A stretch of 64,000 nucleotides of DNA from Lewinella sp. IMCC34183. GTDB taxonomy: Bacteria > Bacteroidota > Bacteroidia > Chitinophagales > Saprospiraceae. The notes below the pieces were generated by a model, which was not told the DNA's origin, made no database searches, and saw only the letters and a program-made list of their open reading frames with translations. The stretch is taken from positions 124,001 through 188,000 of the forward strand of contig NZ_QMEM01000007.1 of the NCBI RefSeq assembly GCF_003390915.1, given 5' to 3'. Below are positions 47,396 through 55,806 of the stretch, piece by piece. How positions within the stretch are numbered: position 1 is the stretch's first letter; every line of letters begins with the position of its first letter. Position numbers and translations under genes: made by a program.

Positions 47396-47946
47396 GCGCG
47401 GGAAGACTGAATGACCGGTATTCAGCGCCCACTCACGCATTGGCAGCGATCAATGCGGCTGCGGGAAGCAAGAGAGGGTTTAAACACGGAAATAAAATAT
47501 AATACTTACCTAATACACTGATAATTAGCACGTTGGTGAATCAACCCCCTCTTTTTGACGAATTTTACCCCCATCATGCCACGCGCTTATATCGTCATTG
47601 TGAATCTATTCGGAAGGAAACGGGCTGCGGCTCGCCTTCTCTCTTTTCTCCCCGGCGGAGGTTTTGTGCCCCGTCCGGATCATGCAAAATCAGTCTCATG
47701 CAAATTCTCTACTCCCTGACGCCGCCCCCCCCCGGGCGAGCGGGCACCTCGCCCCCCGAAGCGGTCCGACCAGCGGCCGGCACCGGGAGCTGATGCCCCA
47801 CCGGCTTCTACCCCCCGGCCTGCTGCTCTTGACGCCTCGCTGACGCACTGCTACTAGCGGGTGCGCTACCCCTAATCTCTATCCCGTCCGGGAGAGGGAC
47901 TGCGACAGCTATGTCCACGGTCGGCCGGCCACCCTACACTCCACAT
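47396..47946. other. Intergenic regulatory region before susC of PUL2
   Basis: 551 bases without a credible gene. An AT-rich block (about 47480-47600, with AATAAAATATAATACTTACC) stands out sharply from the GC-rich surroundings and likely contains the operon promoter; a paired CATGCAAA follows at 47681 and a C-run at about 47727-47738. A small open frame at 47533-47793 looks like non-coding leader. Confidence 0.6.
47681..47704 (+). promoter_or_regulatory. CATGCAAA direct repeat, candidate HTCS operator
   Basis: CATGCAAA at 47681-47688 and 47697-47704, 16 bases apart start to start, upstream of susC. AraC-type regulators commonly bind direct repeats; the assignment to the HTCS is inference. 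Confidence 0.4.
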
Positions 47947-50900
47947 ATGAAATCTCAACTCCCCCAATTGAAATCCATGGGACTATTAAAATTACGCGCT
48001 TTCCCGGCACCTGCGGGTACCCGCCTCACGGTACTCCTGCTGTTGTGTGCGCTGCTGAGCGGCACCGGATTGTACGCCGCGAAAACCGCTTTCCAACAAA
48101 CTCCCGCCGCCCGCACCGTGACCGGTGTCATCAAGGACGGTACCGGAATGCCGCTGATCGGAGCGACCGTCCTGGCGAATAAGTCGCAGGAAGGAACGAT
48201 CACCAACGTCGACGGCGAATTCACCCTGCCGGTAACCCCGGCCGATGATAGCCTGTACGTCACCTATATTGGTTACGAACCCACCCGGCTTGCTCTCTCT
48301 AACAAGTCTGTCTTCACGGTCATCATGAACGAGAGCGCCAACGCCCTCGAGGAGGTGGTCGTGGTCGGCTTCGGCACTCAGAAGAAGGAAAGCCTGGTGA
48401 GTTCCATCACCTCCATCGCGCCGGACGAGATCAAGGGGCCTACCGGCAACCTGACCAATATGATGGCGGGCCGCGTGTCGGGTATGATCGCCTTCCAGCG
48501 CAGCGGGGAGCCCGGGGCAAACAATTCGGACTTTTTCATCCGGGGACTGAGCTCTTTCGGATCCGGCAAGGTGAACCCGCTGATCCTGATCGACGGCGTG
48601 GAGTCCACCACCACGGATATGGCCCGTCTGCAGCCGGACGATATCGCCAGCTTCTCGGTACTTAAGGATGCGGCGGCTTCGGCGGTCTACGGTGCTCGGG
48701 GTGCCAACGGGGTAGTACTGATCAAGACCAAGATGGGCCGCGCCGGGGAAACCAAGTTTCACTACCGCCTGGAGACGAACCTGTCGGCCAACACCCAAAA
48801 TTTTGCCCTGGCCGACAACATCACGTACATGCAGCTGGCCAACGAGGCCGCGCTGACGCGCAACCCCAATGCCGTCCTGCCCTACAGCCAGAACAAGATC
48901 GACCGCACGGCGGCCGGGGGCGATCCGCTGCTCTACCCCAGCAATAACTGGATCGACGACCTGGTCAAGGACTACGCCGTCAACTTCCGGAACAACCTGG
49001 CCGCCAGCGGCGGCGGGGAAAAAGTGACCTACCACCTTTCCGGCACCTACAACGTGGACAACGGCGTGCTGGACGTGGACGGCATCAACAACTTCAACAA
49101 CAACATCAAACTGCGCAACTACTCCCTGCGCAGCAACGTAGAGCTGAACCTGACCCCTTCCACGGAGGCAATTGTGCGCGTCTACGGGCAGTTTGACGAC
49201 TACAACGGACCGGTCGGCGGCGGCGGCAGGATCTTCAACTACGCGCTCTGGAGCAATCCGGTACAGTTTCCGGCCGTCTACCCCACCGAAAGCCTGCCCT
49301 TCATCGAGCACCCGCTTTTCGGCGGCGCACCGGCGGCGGGCGGCCGTACCCTCCTCGTCAATCCCTACGCCCAGATGGTGCGGGGCTACCAGGACAACAA
49401 GGCCTCTACGGTGCAGGCCCAGGTGCAGCTGACGCAGGACCTCAGTTCCATCACGGAGGGCCTGAGTCTGCGGTCCATGGGTTACGTCCGGCGCTATTCC
49501 TACTACGAGGTGTCGCGGCGGTACAATCCATTTTACTACCAGGGCGCCCTCAGCCCGATCGACAACAGCCTGGGCCTGAACGTGCTCAATGGCGGCTTTG
49601 AGGGCAGCATCGGTCTGCCCGGGCAGGAGTTCCTCAACTACAACGAGGGGCAGAAAAATCTGGACTCGCGCATCTACAACGAAACCGCGCTGAACTACAA
49701 CCGCACCTTCGGTCGTCACGCCGTTTCGGGTATGCTGCTTAACCTCATCTCCAGCTTCGAGACGGGCAACTCCGGTACCGTCCAGAGTTCGCTACCGACC
49801 CGAAACCACGGCATCTCCGGCCGCTTTACCTACGGCTTCGACAACCGCTACCTCCTGGAGCTCAACTTCGGCTATAACGGCTCCGAGCGTTTCGCCTTGG
49901 GCAACCGCTACGGCTTTTTCCCCTCCTTCGGGCTGGGCTACCGCATCTCCAACGAACGCTTCTGGGAGCCCCTGGCCCAGGTCGTATCCAACCTCAAACT
50001 GCGGCTCACGTACGGTCTGGTGGGCAACGACCAGATCGGCGACGTGGACGATCGGTTCTTCTACCTGTCCAACGTCAACCTGAATGACCTTGGCTACGGA
50101 GCAAACTTCGGCCTGGACTTCGGCTACGGCCGGCCCGGCATCTTCAACGCCCGCTACGCCAACTACAACATCGGCTGGGAAACCTCCGAGCAGATCAACG
50201 TGGGCTTCGACCTGGAGCTGTTCAACTCGCTCGGCATCATCGTGGACGTGTTCCGGCAGCGGCGCGAAAATATCCTCCAGGAACGTACCAATATCGGATC
50301 CACCGTGGGCCTGACGGCCATTCCGTCTACGAACTTCGGCAAGGTGGAGAGCAGCGGATTCGACGGTTCAGCCACGTACAATAAACAACTGGGTCGCAAC
50401 TGGTACACGCAGCTGCGGGGCAACTTCACCTATGCCACCAACAAAATCCTGGAGTACGATGAGGTGTCCTACCCGAGCGAGTTGTCCTACCGCTCCGTGA
50501 TCGGGCAGAACGTAAGCCAGCAGTACGGCTACATCGCGGAGCGCCTCTTCGTCGACCACGAGGAGACCCTGAACTCCCCCCAGCAGATTGGCGAATACAC
50601 CGGTGGCGACATCAAGTACCGCGACGTGAACGGCGACGGACGCATCAACCAGAACGATATGGTCCCCATCGGCCACCCCACCGTGCCGGAGATCGTCTAC
50701 GGCTTTGGCGGTACCGTCGGTTTCAAAAACTTCGACTTCAGCCTCTTTTTCCAGGGCGTAGCCCGCACGTCGATCTTCATCAGCCCCTGGAACATTGCGC
50801 CCTTCGTCACGAACGTGATCGATCAACTGGATAACAACACCCTGAGTGCGCAGAACGGACTGCTGCAGATCGTGGCCGACGACTACTGGTCGGAAGCCGA

Positions 50901-51201
50901 CCGCGACTCCTACGCTTTCTGGCCCCGACTCAGCGACCAGTTCGTGGAAAACAACAACCAAAATTCCACCTGGTGGATGCGCGATGGGGCCTTCCTGCGC
51001 CTCAAGTCCATCGAGGCGGGCTACAACCTGCCGGACGGCCTGCTGTCGCGGATCGGCATCGAATCCATGCGGGTGTACGGCAGTGCCTTCAATCTCGGCG
51101 TGTGGAGCCGCTTCAAGCTCTGGGACCCGGAAATGGGCGGCAACGGACTGGGCTACCCCATCCAGGTCGCCTATAACCTCGGCATCAGCACCAATTTCTA
51201 A
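47947..51201 (+). CDS. SusC/RagA-family TonB-dependent outer membrane transporter (PUL2)
   Basis: 1,084 residues from ATG 47947 (MKSQLPQLKSMGLLKL); the frame opens 12 codons earlier. Signal segment LTVLLLLCALLSGTGLYAAK, carboxypeptidase-regulatory-like domain (about 60-130; GVIKDGTGMPLIGATVL), TonB-box region EEVVVVGFGTQKKESL, plug with LILIDGVES and SAVYGARGANGVVLIKTKMG, and a barrel ending AYNLGISTNF. It imports oligosaccharides released at the cell surface. Divergent in detail from the PUL1 SusC (different plug hallmark LILIDG instead of LYVVDG), so the two PULs are not recent duplicates. SusD follows 19 bases later. Confidence 0.96.
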   Translation: MKSQLPQLKSMGLLKLRAFPAPAGTRLTVLLLLCALLSGTGLYAAKTAFQQTPAARTVTGVIKDGTGMPLIGATVLANKSQEGTITNVDGEFTLPVTPADDSLYVTYIGYEPTRLALSNKSVFTVIMNESANALEEVVVVGFGTQKKESLVSSITSIAPDEIKGPTGNLTNMMAGRVSGMIAFQRSGEPGANNSDFFIRGLSSFGSGKVNPLILIDGVESTTTDMARLQPDDIASFSVLKDAAASAVYGARGANGVVLIKTKMGRAGETKFHYRLETNLSANTQNFALADNITYMQLANEAALTRNPNAVLPYSQNKIDRTAAGGDPLLYPSNNWIDDLVKDYAVNFRNNLAASGGGEKVTYHLSGTYNVDNGVLDVDGINNFNNNIKLRNYSLRSNVELNLTPSTEAIVRVYGQFDDYNGPVGGGGRIFNYALWSNPVQFPAVYPTESLPFIEHPLFGGAPAAGGRTLLVNPYAQMVRGYQDNKASTVQAQVQLTQDLSSITEGLSLRSMGYVRRYSYYEVSRRYNPFYYQGALSPIDNSLGLNVLNGGFEGSIGLPGQEFLNYNEGQKNLDSRIYNETALNYNRTFGRHAVSGMLLNLISSFETGNSGTVQSSLPTRNHGISGRFTYGFDNRYLLELNFGYNGSERFALGNRYGFFPSFGLGYRISNERFWEPLAQVVSNLKLRLTYGLVGNDQIGDVDDRFFYLSNVNLNDLGYGANFGLDFGYGRPGIFNARYANYNIGWETSEQINVGFDLELFNSLGIIVDVFRQRRENILQERTNIGSTVGLTAIPSTNFGKVESSGFDGSATYNKQLGRNWYTQLRGNFTYATNKILEYDEVSYPSELSYRSVIGQNVSQQYGYIAERLFVDHEETLNSPQQIGEYTGGDIKYRDVNGDGRINQNDMVPIGHPTVPEIVYGFGGTVGFKNFDFSLFFQGVARTSIFISPWNIAPFVTNVIDQLDNNTLSAQNGLLQIVADDYWSEADRDSYAFWPRLSDQFVENNNQNSTWWMRDGAFLRLKSIEAGYNLPDGLLSRIGIESMRVYGSAFNLGVWSRFKLWDPEMGGNGLGYPIQVAYNLGISTNF

Positions 51202-51220
51202 GACAATTCCCCCTCAGATC

Positions 51221-53179
51221 ATGATAAATCATACTAACCCTACCTACCGCCGGCGGGTACGCAGGTACCTGAAGTTGCTGGTGGTCTTGCCGGTTCTTCT
51301 GGTCCTGGCATCCTGCGAAAAGACCCTACTCGACGTGGTCCCCGATAACGTGGCTACCCTCGACCGTGCCTTTTCGCTACGCAACGAGGCGGAGAAGTAC
51401 CTTTTCACCTGCTATTCCTACCTGCCCGAAAACGGGAATCCGGAGTTCAACATCGCCATGTTGAGCGGCGACGAGATCTGGATCCCGCCGCAGGATGCCT
51501 CCTTCAACAGCTTCGGCTTCGACATCGCGCGCGGACTGCAGCGCGACTTCGATACCTACCTCGACGCCTGGGAGGGACGCTACCAGGGCGGCGGGCCGGG
51601 CGACCGGTATCCGATGTGGGACGGTATCCGGCACTGCAACATCTTTCTGGAGAACATCTCCGACGAGGGTAAGGTCCCGGACCTCTCCGCCGCGGAGCGG
51701 CTGCGCTGGATCGCGGAGGTCAAATTCCTCAAGGCCTACTACCATTACTACCTGATGCGGATGTACGGCCCCGTACCGATTATGGACCGCGCCATCCCGG
51801 TGGACGCGCCGGAGGAGGAGCTGCTGGTCTCCCGCCAGCCGGTGGACGAGGTGGTGGAGTACGTGGTCGGCCTGCTCGATGAGGCCTTCGAGAATTTACC
51901 CCAGGTGATCACCGAGAACCAGACCGAACTGGGGCGGATCAACAAATCCATCGCCGCGGCCGTCAAGGCCGAGGTGCTGCTGACCGCCGCCAGCCCTTTG
52001 TTCAACGGGAACACCGACTTTGCCGGCTTCCGCACCCCGGAGGGCACCCCCTTCTTCAACCAGACGGTGCAACCCGAGAAGTGGCAGCGGGCCGCGGAAG
52101 CGGCACTGGCCGCCATCGAAACGGCCGAAGCGAGCGGCCACGGCCTCTATACTTTCAACGCGGGAGCCTTCGACATCAGCGATACCACGCGCACCAAGCT
52201 TTCGGTATCCCAGGCACTGACCGACCGCACCAGCGAGGAGGTCATCTGGCGGAATACGCAGAGTACGACCGACTACCTGCAGCGGCTGGCCGGCTGGCCG
52301 ATCCGGGCGGAGCACGGCCACGGGGACGGCCGTAAGTCGCTTTCCCCCCCGCTAGAAATGGCTAAGCTTTTCTACACCAAGAATGGCGTACCGATCACGG
52401 AGGACAAGACGCTGGACTTCTCCGATATCGACAAGCTACGCATCGCGGACGAAGACGACCGCTACCTCATCGCCGAGGGATTCCGCACCGCCCGCCTGAA
52501 CTTCGACCGGGAACCCCGCTTCTACGCCAACCTAGGTTTCGACGGGGCCATCGTGTACCTGGAAAGCAGCGGAGCGAACGAGACCCAGTACACCATCCGC
52601 GCCAAATTCAGCGACTTTGCCGGCAGCAGCGACGTCTTCAACTACAACGTGACCGGCTACTACCTCAAGAAGCTGGTCGACTACCGCTACAACTACACCA
52701 CCTTCATGACGATCCGGAACTACGCCTGGCCGGAAATCCGCCTCGCGGAGCTCTACCTCGCCTACGCCGAAGCCCTCAACGAGTGGCAGGGGCCGACGGA
52801 TGAAGTACTTGCCTACCTGGACCCGATCCGGGAGCGGGCCGGCCTGGATGGCGTACAGGCATCCTGGGACAACTACTCCGTCAATCCCCTGAAGTACACC
52901 ACCAAGGAAGGCATGCGGGAGATCATCCGCCAGGAGCGAAAGATCGAGCTGGCCTTCGAGGCCAAGCGGTACTGGGACATCCGCCGCTGGAAAGAGGCCA
53001 CCCGGGAATTCAACGAGCCCATACAGGGCTGGAACGTCTTCGGCGACGACGACGACAGTTACTACCAGATCGTCACCCTGTTCCAGCAACGCTTCTCGGC
53101 CCCCCGCGATTACTTCTGGCCCCTCAGCGAAGGTACCCGTCTTCAGAACCCCAACCTGGTACAAAACCCCGGCTGGTAA
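51221..53179 (+). CDS. SusD/RagB-family surface lipoprotein (PUL2)
   Basis: 652 residues from ATG 51221; the open frame reaches back into susC but only here does a basic n-region and lipobox appear (LVLASCEKT, Cys32). SusD features: LLDVVPDNVATLDRAF, WDGIRHCNIFLENI, EVKFLKAYYHYYLMRMYGPV and a C-terminal RQERKIELAFEAKRYWDIRR block, ending GTRLQNPNLVQNPGW. Longer than the PUL1 SusD and clearly of another subgroup. Works as lid and binding protein of the SusC barrel. Second gene of the operon that continues with two surface lipoproteins. Confidence 0.96.
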   Translation: MINHTNPTYRRRVRRYLKLLVVLPVLLVLASCEKTLLDVVPDNVATLDRAFSLRNEAEKYLFTCYSYLPENGNPEFNIAMLSGDEIWIPPQDASFNSFGFDIARGLQRDFDTYLDAWEGRYQGGGPGDRYPMWDGIRHCNIFLENISDEGKVPDLSAAERLRWIAEVKFLKAYYHYYLMRMYGPVPIMDRAIPVDAPEEELLVSRQPVDEVVEYVVGLLDEAFENLPQVITENQTELGRINKSIAAAVKAEVLLTAASPLFNGNTDFAGFRTPEGTPFFNQTVQPEKWQRAAEAALAAIETAEASGHGLYTFNAGAFDISDTTRTKLSVSQALTDRTSEEVIWRNTQSTTDYLQRLAGWPIRAEHGHGDGRKSLSPPLEMAKLFYTKNGVPITEDKTLDFSDIDKLRIADEDDRYLIAEGFRTARLNFDREPRFYANLGFDGAIVYLESSGANETQYTIRAKFSDFAGSSDVFNYNVTGYYLKKLVDYRYNYTTFMTIRNYAWPEIRLAELYLAYAEALNEWQGPTDEVLAYLDPIRERAGLDGVQASWDNYSVNPLKYTTKEGMREIIRQERKIELAFEAKRYWDIRRWKEATREFNEPIQGWNVFGDDDDSYYQIVTLFQQRFSAPRDYFWPLSEGTRLQNPNLVQNPGW

Positions 53180-53191
53180 ACATAAAGAATC

Positions 53192-54403
53192 ATGAAATCA
53201 CTAGCAATTTTCCGACTGGCGGTACTGCTTCTTCTGTCAGCGGTGATCCTATCCTGCGAACCCGAAGAAGGCCCGATGCCGCTGACCGCGGATCCGACGC
53301 CCCCGGGCCCGATCACCAACGTGGAAGTAAACAATATGCCCGGGCGGGTGGAGCTGCGTTATACCCTACCGAGCAGTGAGAACCTGCTCTACGTACGTGC
53401 GAACTACACCCTGGAGAGCGGCAGGGAAATGGAAGTGAAGGCTTCCTACTACAACAATTCAATGGTGCTGGAAGGCTTCCGCGGCGGCGAACAGGCGGTG
53501 CCGGTGCAGGTAAGCACCGTCAACCGCAGCGAAGTGGCCTCGGAGCCAATCGAAGTCATGGTGTCGCCGGCCCCGGCGCCGATCTTCGACGTCAAGGAAT
53601 CCCTCTCCCTTACGCCGGACTTCGGAGGCCTGCGCGTACAGGCTGAGAACCCTACGGGAACCGACGTGGCTATCCTGATCATGATCCGCGACGACGCAGG
53701 CGACTGGGAACCCATCCCCAATAGCATTTACACCAGCCAGGACACCGTCAACCAAGCCATCCGGGGGTACGACACGACGGCACTCGATCTGGCCATCGTG
53801 GTGCGGGACCGGTGGCTGAACAACACCGATACGCTGTTTCAGACCATACAGCCCCTGTTCGAGACGCTCATCCCGACCAGCGGCTACCGACCCATCAAGC
53901 TGGCCAACGACCCGCCACCCTTCTCCTACCACCAGATCGAGGACCTGTGGGACGGCCTGCTCACCTGGCCCGACGTGTACCTCACCCTGCGGGACAACCC
54001 CGCCGAAAACCATACGGTGACCATGGATATGGGCACCGTAGCGAAGCTGAGCCGGGTCAAGATGTGGCAGTTCCCGGAGCCCATCGGGGGCATCCAGACC
54101 TACTATTACCTCGGCGTAATGAAGCACTTCAAGATCTGGGGCCGGACCGACCAGCCAGACCCTTCAGGATCGTGGGACGGCTGGATCGAGCTCGGCGAGT
54201 ACATCGTGGAGAAGCCCTCCGGGCTGCCCTACGGACAGCAGAGCAACGAGGACGTACTGAAGGGGCAGTCAGGGGAAGACTTCCAGATCCCCCTGGATGC
54301 CCCGCCGGTCCGCTTCATCCGTATTCAGAACCTCGAGAATTGGGCTGGCCGCGAGTCGCTCGCCATTTCCGAAATGCTGCTCTACGGCGACCCCAACCAA
54401 TAA
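53192..54403 (+). CDS. Surface lipoprotein, DUF4959/DUF5126/DUF5000 type
   Basis: 403 residues. Lipobox VILSCEPEE with Cys22. N-terminal fibronectin-like DUF4959 region (about 35-130; PGPITNVEVNNMPGRVELRY), a second sandwich domain of DUF5126 type (about 135-225) and a C-terminal discoidin-like DUF5000 domain (about 240-400; VTMDMGTVAKLSRVKMWQF, HFKIWGRTDQP, VRFIRIQNLENWAGRESLAI) with the jelly-roll character of F5/8-type carbohydrate-binding modules. Encoded 13 bases after susD, as usual for this family. Probably a surface glycan-binding protein; no catalytic motif. Confidence 0.87.
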   Translation: MKSLAIFRLAVLLLLSAVILSCEPEEGPMPLTADPTPPGPITNVEVNNMPGRVELRYTLPSSENLLYVRANYTLESGREMEVKASYYNNSMVLEGFRGGEQAVPVQVSTVNRSEVASEPIEVMVSPAPAPIFDVKESLSLTPDFGGLRVQAENPTGTDVAILIMIRDDAGDWEPIPNSIYTSQDTVNQAIRGYDTTALDLAIVVRDRWLNNTDTLFQTIQPLFETLIPTSGYRPIKLANDPPPFSYHQIEDLWDGLLTWPDVYLTLRDNPAENHTVTMDMGTVAKLSRVKMWQFPEPIGGIQTYYYLGVMKHFKIWGRTDQPDPSGSWDGWIELGEYIVEKPSGLPYGQQSNEDVLKGQSGEDFQIPLDAPPVRFIRIQNLENWAGRESLAISEMLLYGDPNQ

Positions 54404-54430
54404 CTGACCCTGTCAACAAGAATAGCGACT

Positions 54431-55639
54431 ATGAAAAATTTCCTCTACCACCCCCTTACCTGGCTCTTCGCCCTGGTCATTTTCGGGTGCTCTCAGGACA
54501 GCGAATACTACAAGACCTTCGTCGACGGGGGCGAGATACCCTATACCGGCAAGATTGACTCGGTAGAGGTCTTCTCGGGCCTCAATCGGGTACGCGTACA
54601 CGGGATCATCGATTCGGATCCGAAGGTCGAGGAACTGAGGATCTACTGGAACCTGCGCAACGATTCCGTTTCGGTACCCGTCGCCAGGAACTCGGGTACG
54701 AATACCATATCTGTTATGATCGACGACCTGCCCGAAAATATTTACACCTTCGAATTCGTGACCTTCGACGGAAAGGGTAACCCCTCGGTATCCCAGTCGG
54801 TCACGACCGAAGTCTACGGAGAGCGGTACACCAGCACCCTGTTCAACCGGCCGCTGTCCGGCAATGACCTTACGGAGGATACCCTCACGGTGACCTTCGC
54901 CAACATGGACCGCAGTACCGGAGTGATCGGCACCGAGATTGCCTACACCAGTACCGCGGGCACCGAGGAGACGACCTTTGTGGACATCGACGACGAGCAA
55001 GTGGTCATCACGAACTTCGAAAGCGGCAGTACCTACCGCTACCGCACCGCCTTCGTGCCGAACGCAACGGCCATCGATACCGCCTATACCGCGTACCAGT
55101 CGGTAACCCCGATCGCCGTACCCAAACTCGGTAACGCCGAGATTCCCTTCGTGGCCGCCGCGACCGACGGGGGCCGGTGGGGCAACCTCGCCGAGCCCTG
55201 GAAAACCAACCAGGCCGCCCAGAACCACAATGGCTACGGCGGCTGGGACGGCGGCTGCTGCGGGGTGCCGGCTCCGAACTTCAATATCGAATCGGGGTGG
55301 GGTGCGCCTGCGGTCGTGGACGGTAAAATCTACCAGAGCGTGGATGCTCCCCCCGCTACCTACGAGCTGATCGTCGACGTGATCGACACCAACCACAGCC
55401 TCGACGACGAAGGCGGTGCCTATTTCGTGGTGACGACGAGTGATACCCTGCCTAACGTAAGCGACCTTGCCACCTCGCCGGACGTACTAAACTTCAGCCG
55501 TATCAACGGGGTACGCCTCTACGTGGTGCAGTTTACGCTGGAGGAAATGTCTAACATCACGGTGGGTCAGCTGACCACCCAGGGTGATCAGGGTCGCTTT
55601 GCCAATATCCGTTCCTTCGAGCTGGAGATCGTAGACTGA
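54431..55639 (+). CDS. Surface lipoprotein, DUF4998-type with C-terminal DUF5013-like domain
   Basis: 402 residues. Lipobox FGCSQDS with Cys20. A DUF4998-like region (about 30-230; YTGKIDSVEVFSGLNRVRVH, SGSTYRYRTAFVPNATAIDT) precedes a C-terminal sandwich domain (about 240-402) with an aromatic- and glycine-rich patch (NGYGGWDGGCCGVPAPNF) and the end VGQLTTQGDQGRFANIRSFE, resembling DUF5013. Probably binds glycan at the cell surface; the two adjacent cysteines in GGCCG are unusual for a surface lipoprotein. Last gene of the susC operon before a terminator-like hairpin. Confidence 0.83.
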   Translation: MKNFLYHPLTWLFALVIFGCSQDSEYYKTFVDGGEIPYTGKIDSVEVFSGLNRVRVHGIIDSDPKVEELRIYWNLRNDSVSVPVARNSGTNTISVMIDDLPENIYTFEFVTFDGKGNPSVSQSVTTEVYGERYTSTLFNRPLSGNDLTEDTLTVTFANMDRSTGVIGTEIAYTSTAGTEETTFVDIDDEQVVITNFESGSTYRYRTAFVPNATAIDTAYTAYQSVTPIAVPKLGNAEIPFVAAATDGGRWGNLAEPWKTNQAAQNHNGYGGWDGGCCGVPAPNFNIESGWGAPAVVDGKIYQSVDAPPATYELIVDVIDTNHSLDDEGGAYFVVTTSDTLPNVSDLATSPDVLNFSRINGVRLYVVQFTLEEMSNITVGQLTTQGDQGRFANIRSFELEIVD

Positions 55640-55683
55640 TTTAGCGCCCGCAAGTAGGGCGTACCTACAGTATCTGATGTCAG

Positions 55684-55719
55684 CGGGGCGGTAGGGATAT
55701 CCTGTCGCCCCGTTCTTTG
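55684..55719 (+). terminator. Intrinsic terminator after the PUL2 lipoprotein operon
   Basis: CGGGGCG (55684-55690) pairs with CGCCCCG (55706-55712); an inner AGG/CCT helix closes a GATAT loop, and TTCTTTGT follows. It would separate the susC operon from the UnbV/GH30 genes. Confidence 0.65.
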
Positions 55720-55759
55720 TACTCCCGCCGGGACCGGCACTCCTTCGGTGGTATTCTCC

Positions 55760-55776
55760 GCACCTGCGGCCGCGCC
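55760..55776 (+). repeat. Dispersed 17-mer, copy before the UnbV gene (16/17)
   Basis: GCACCTGCGGCCGCGCC in the 167-bp gap upstream of the UnbV lipoprotein gene; one change from consensus. Confidence 0.6.
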
Positions 55777-55789
55777 CCGGCCGGAACAC

Positions 55790-55797
55790 TAAATTTT
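55790..55797 (+). promoter_or_regulatory. Possible -7 box of the UnbV lipoprotein gene
   Basis: TAAATTTT in a short AT-rich patch nine bases before ATG 55807. Confidence 0.3.
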
Positions 55798-55806
55798 TTG
55801 CCACCT

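Noticed and set aside
47533-47793. 86-codon open frame before the PUL2 susC
   Set aside because: Lies in the AT-rich regulatory leader, with no family resemblance or plausible start context.
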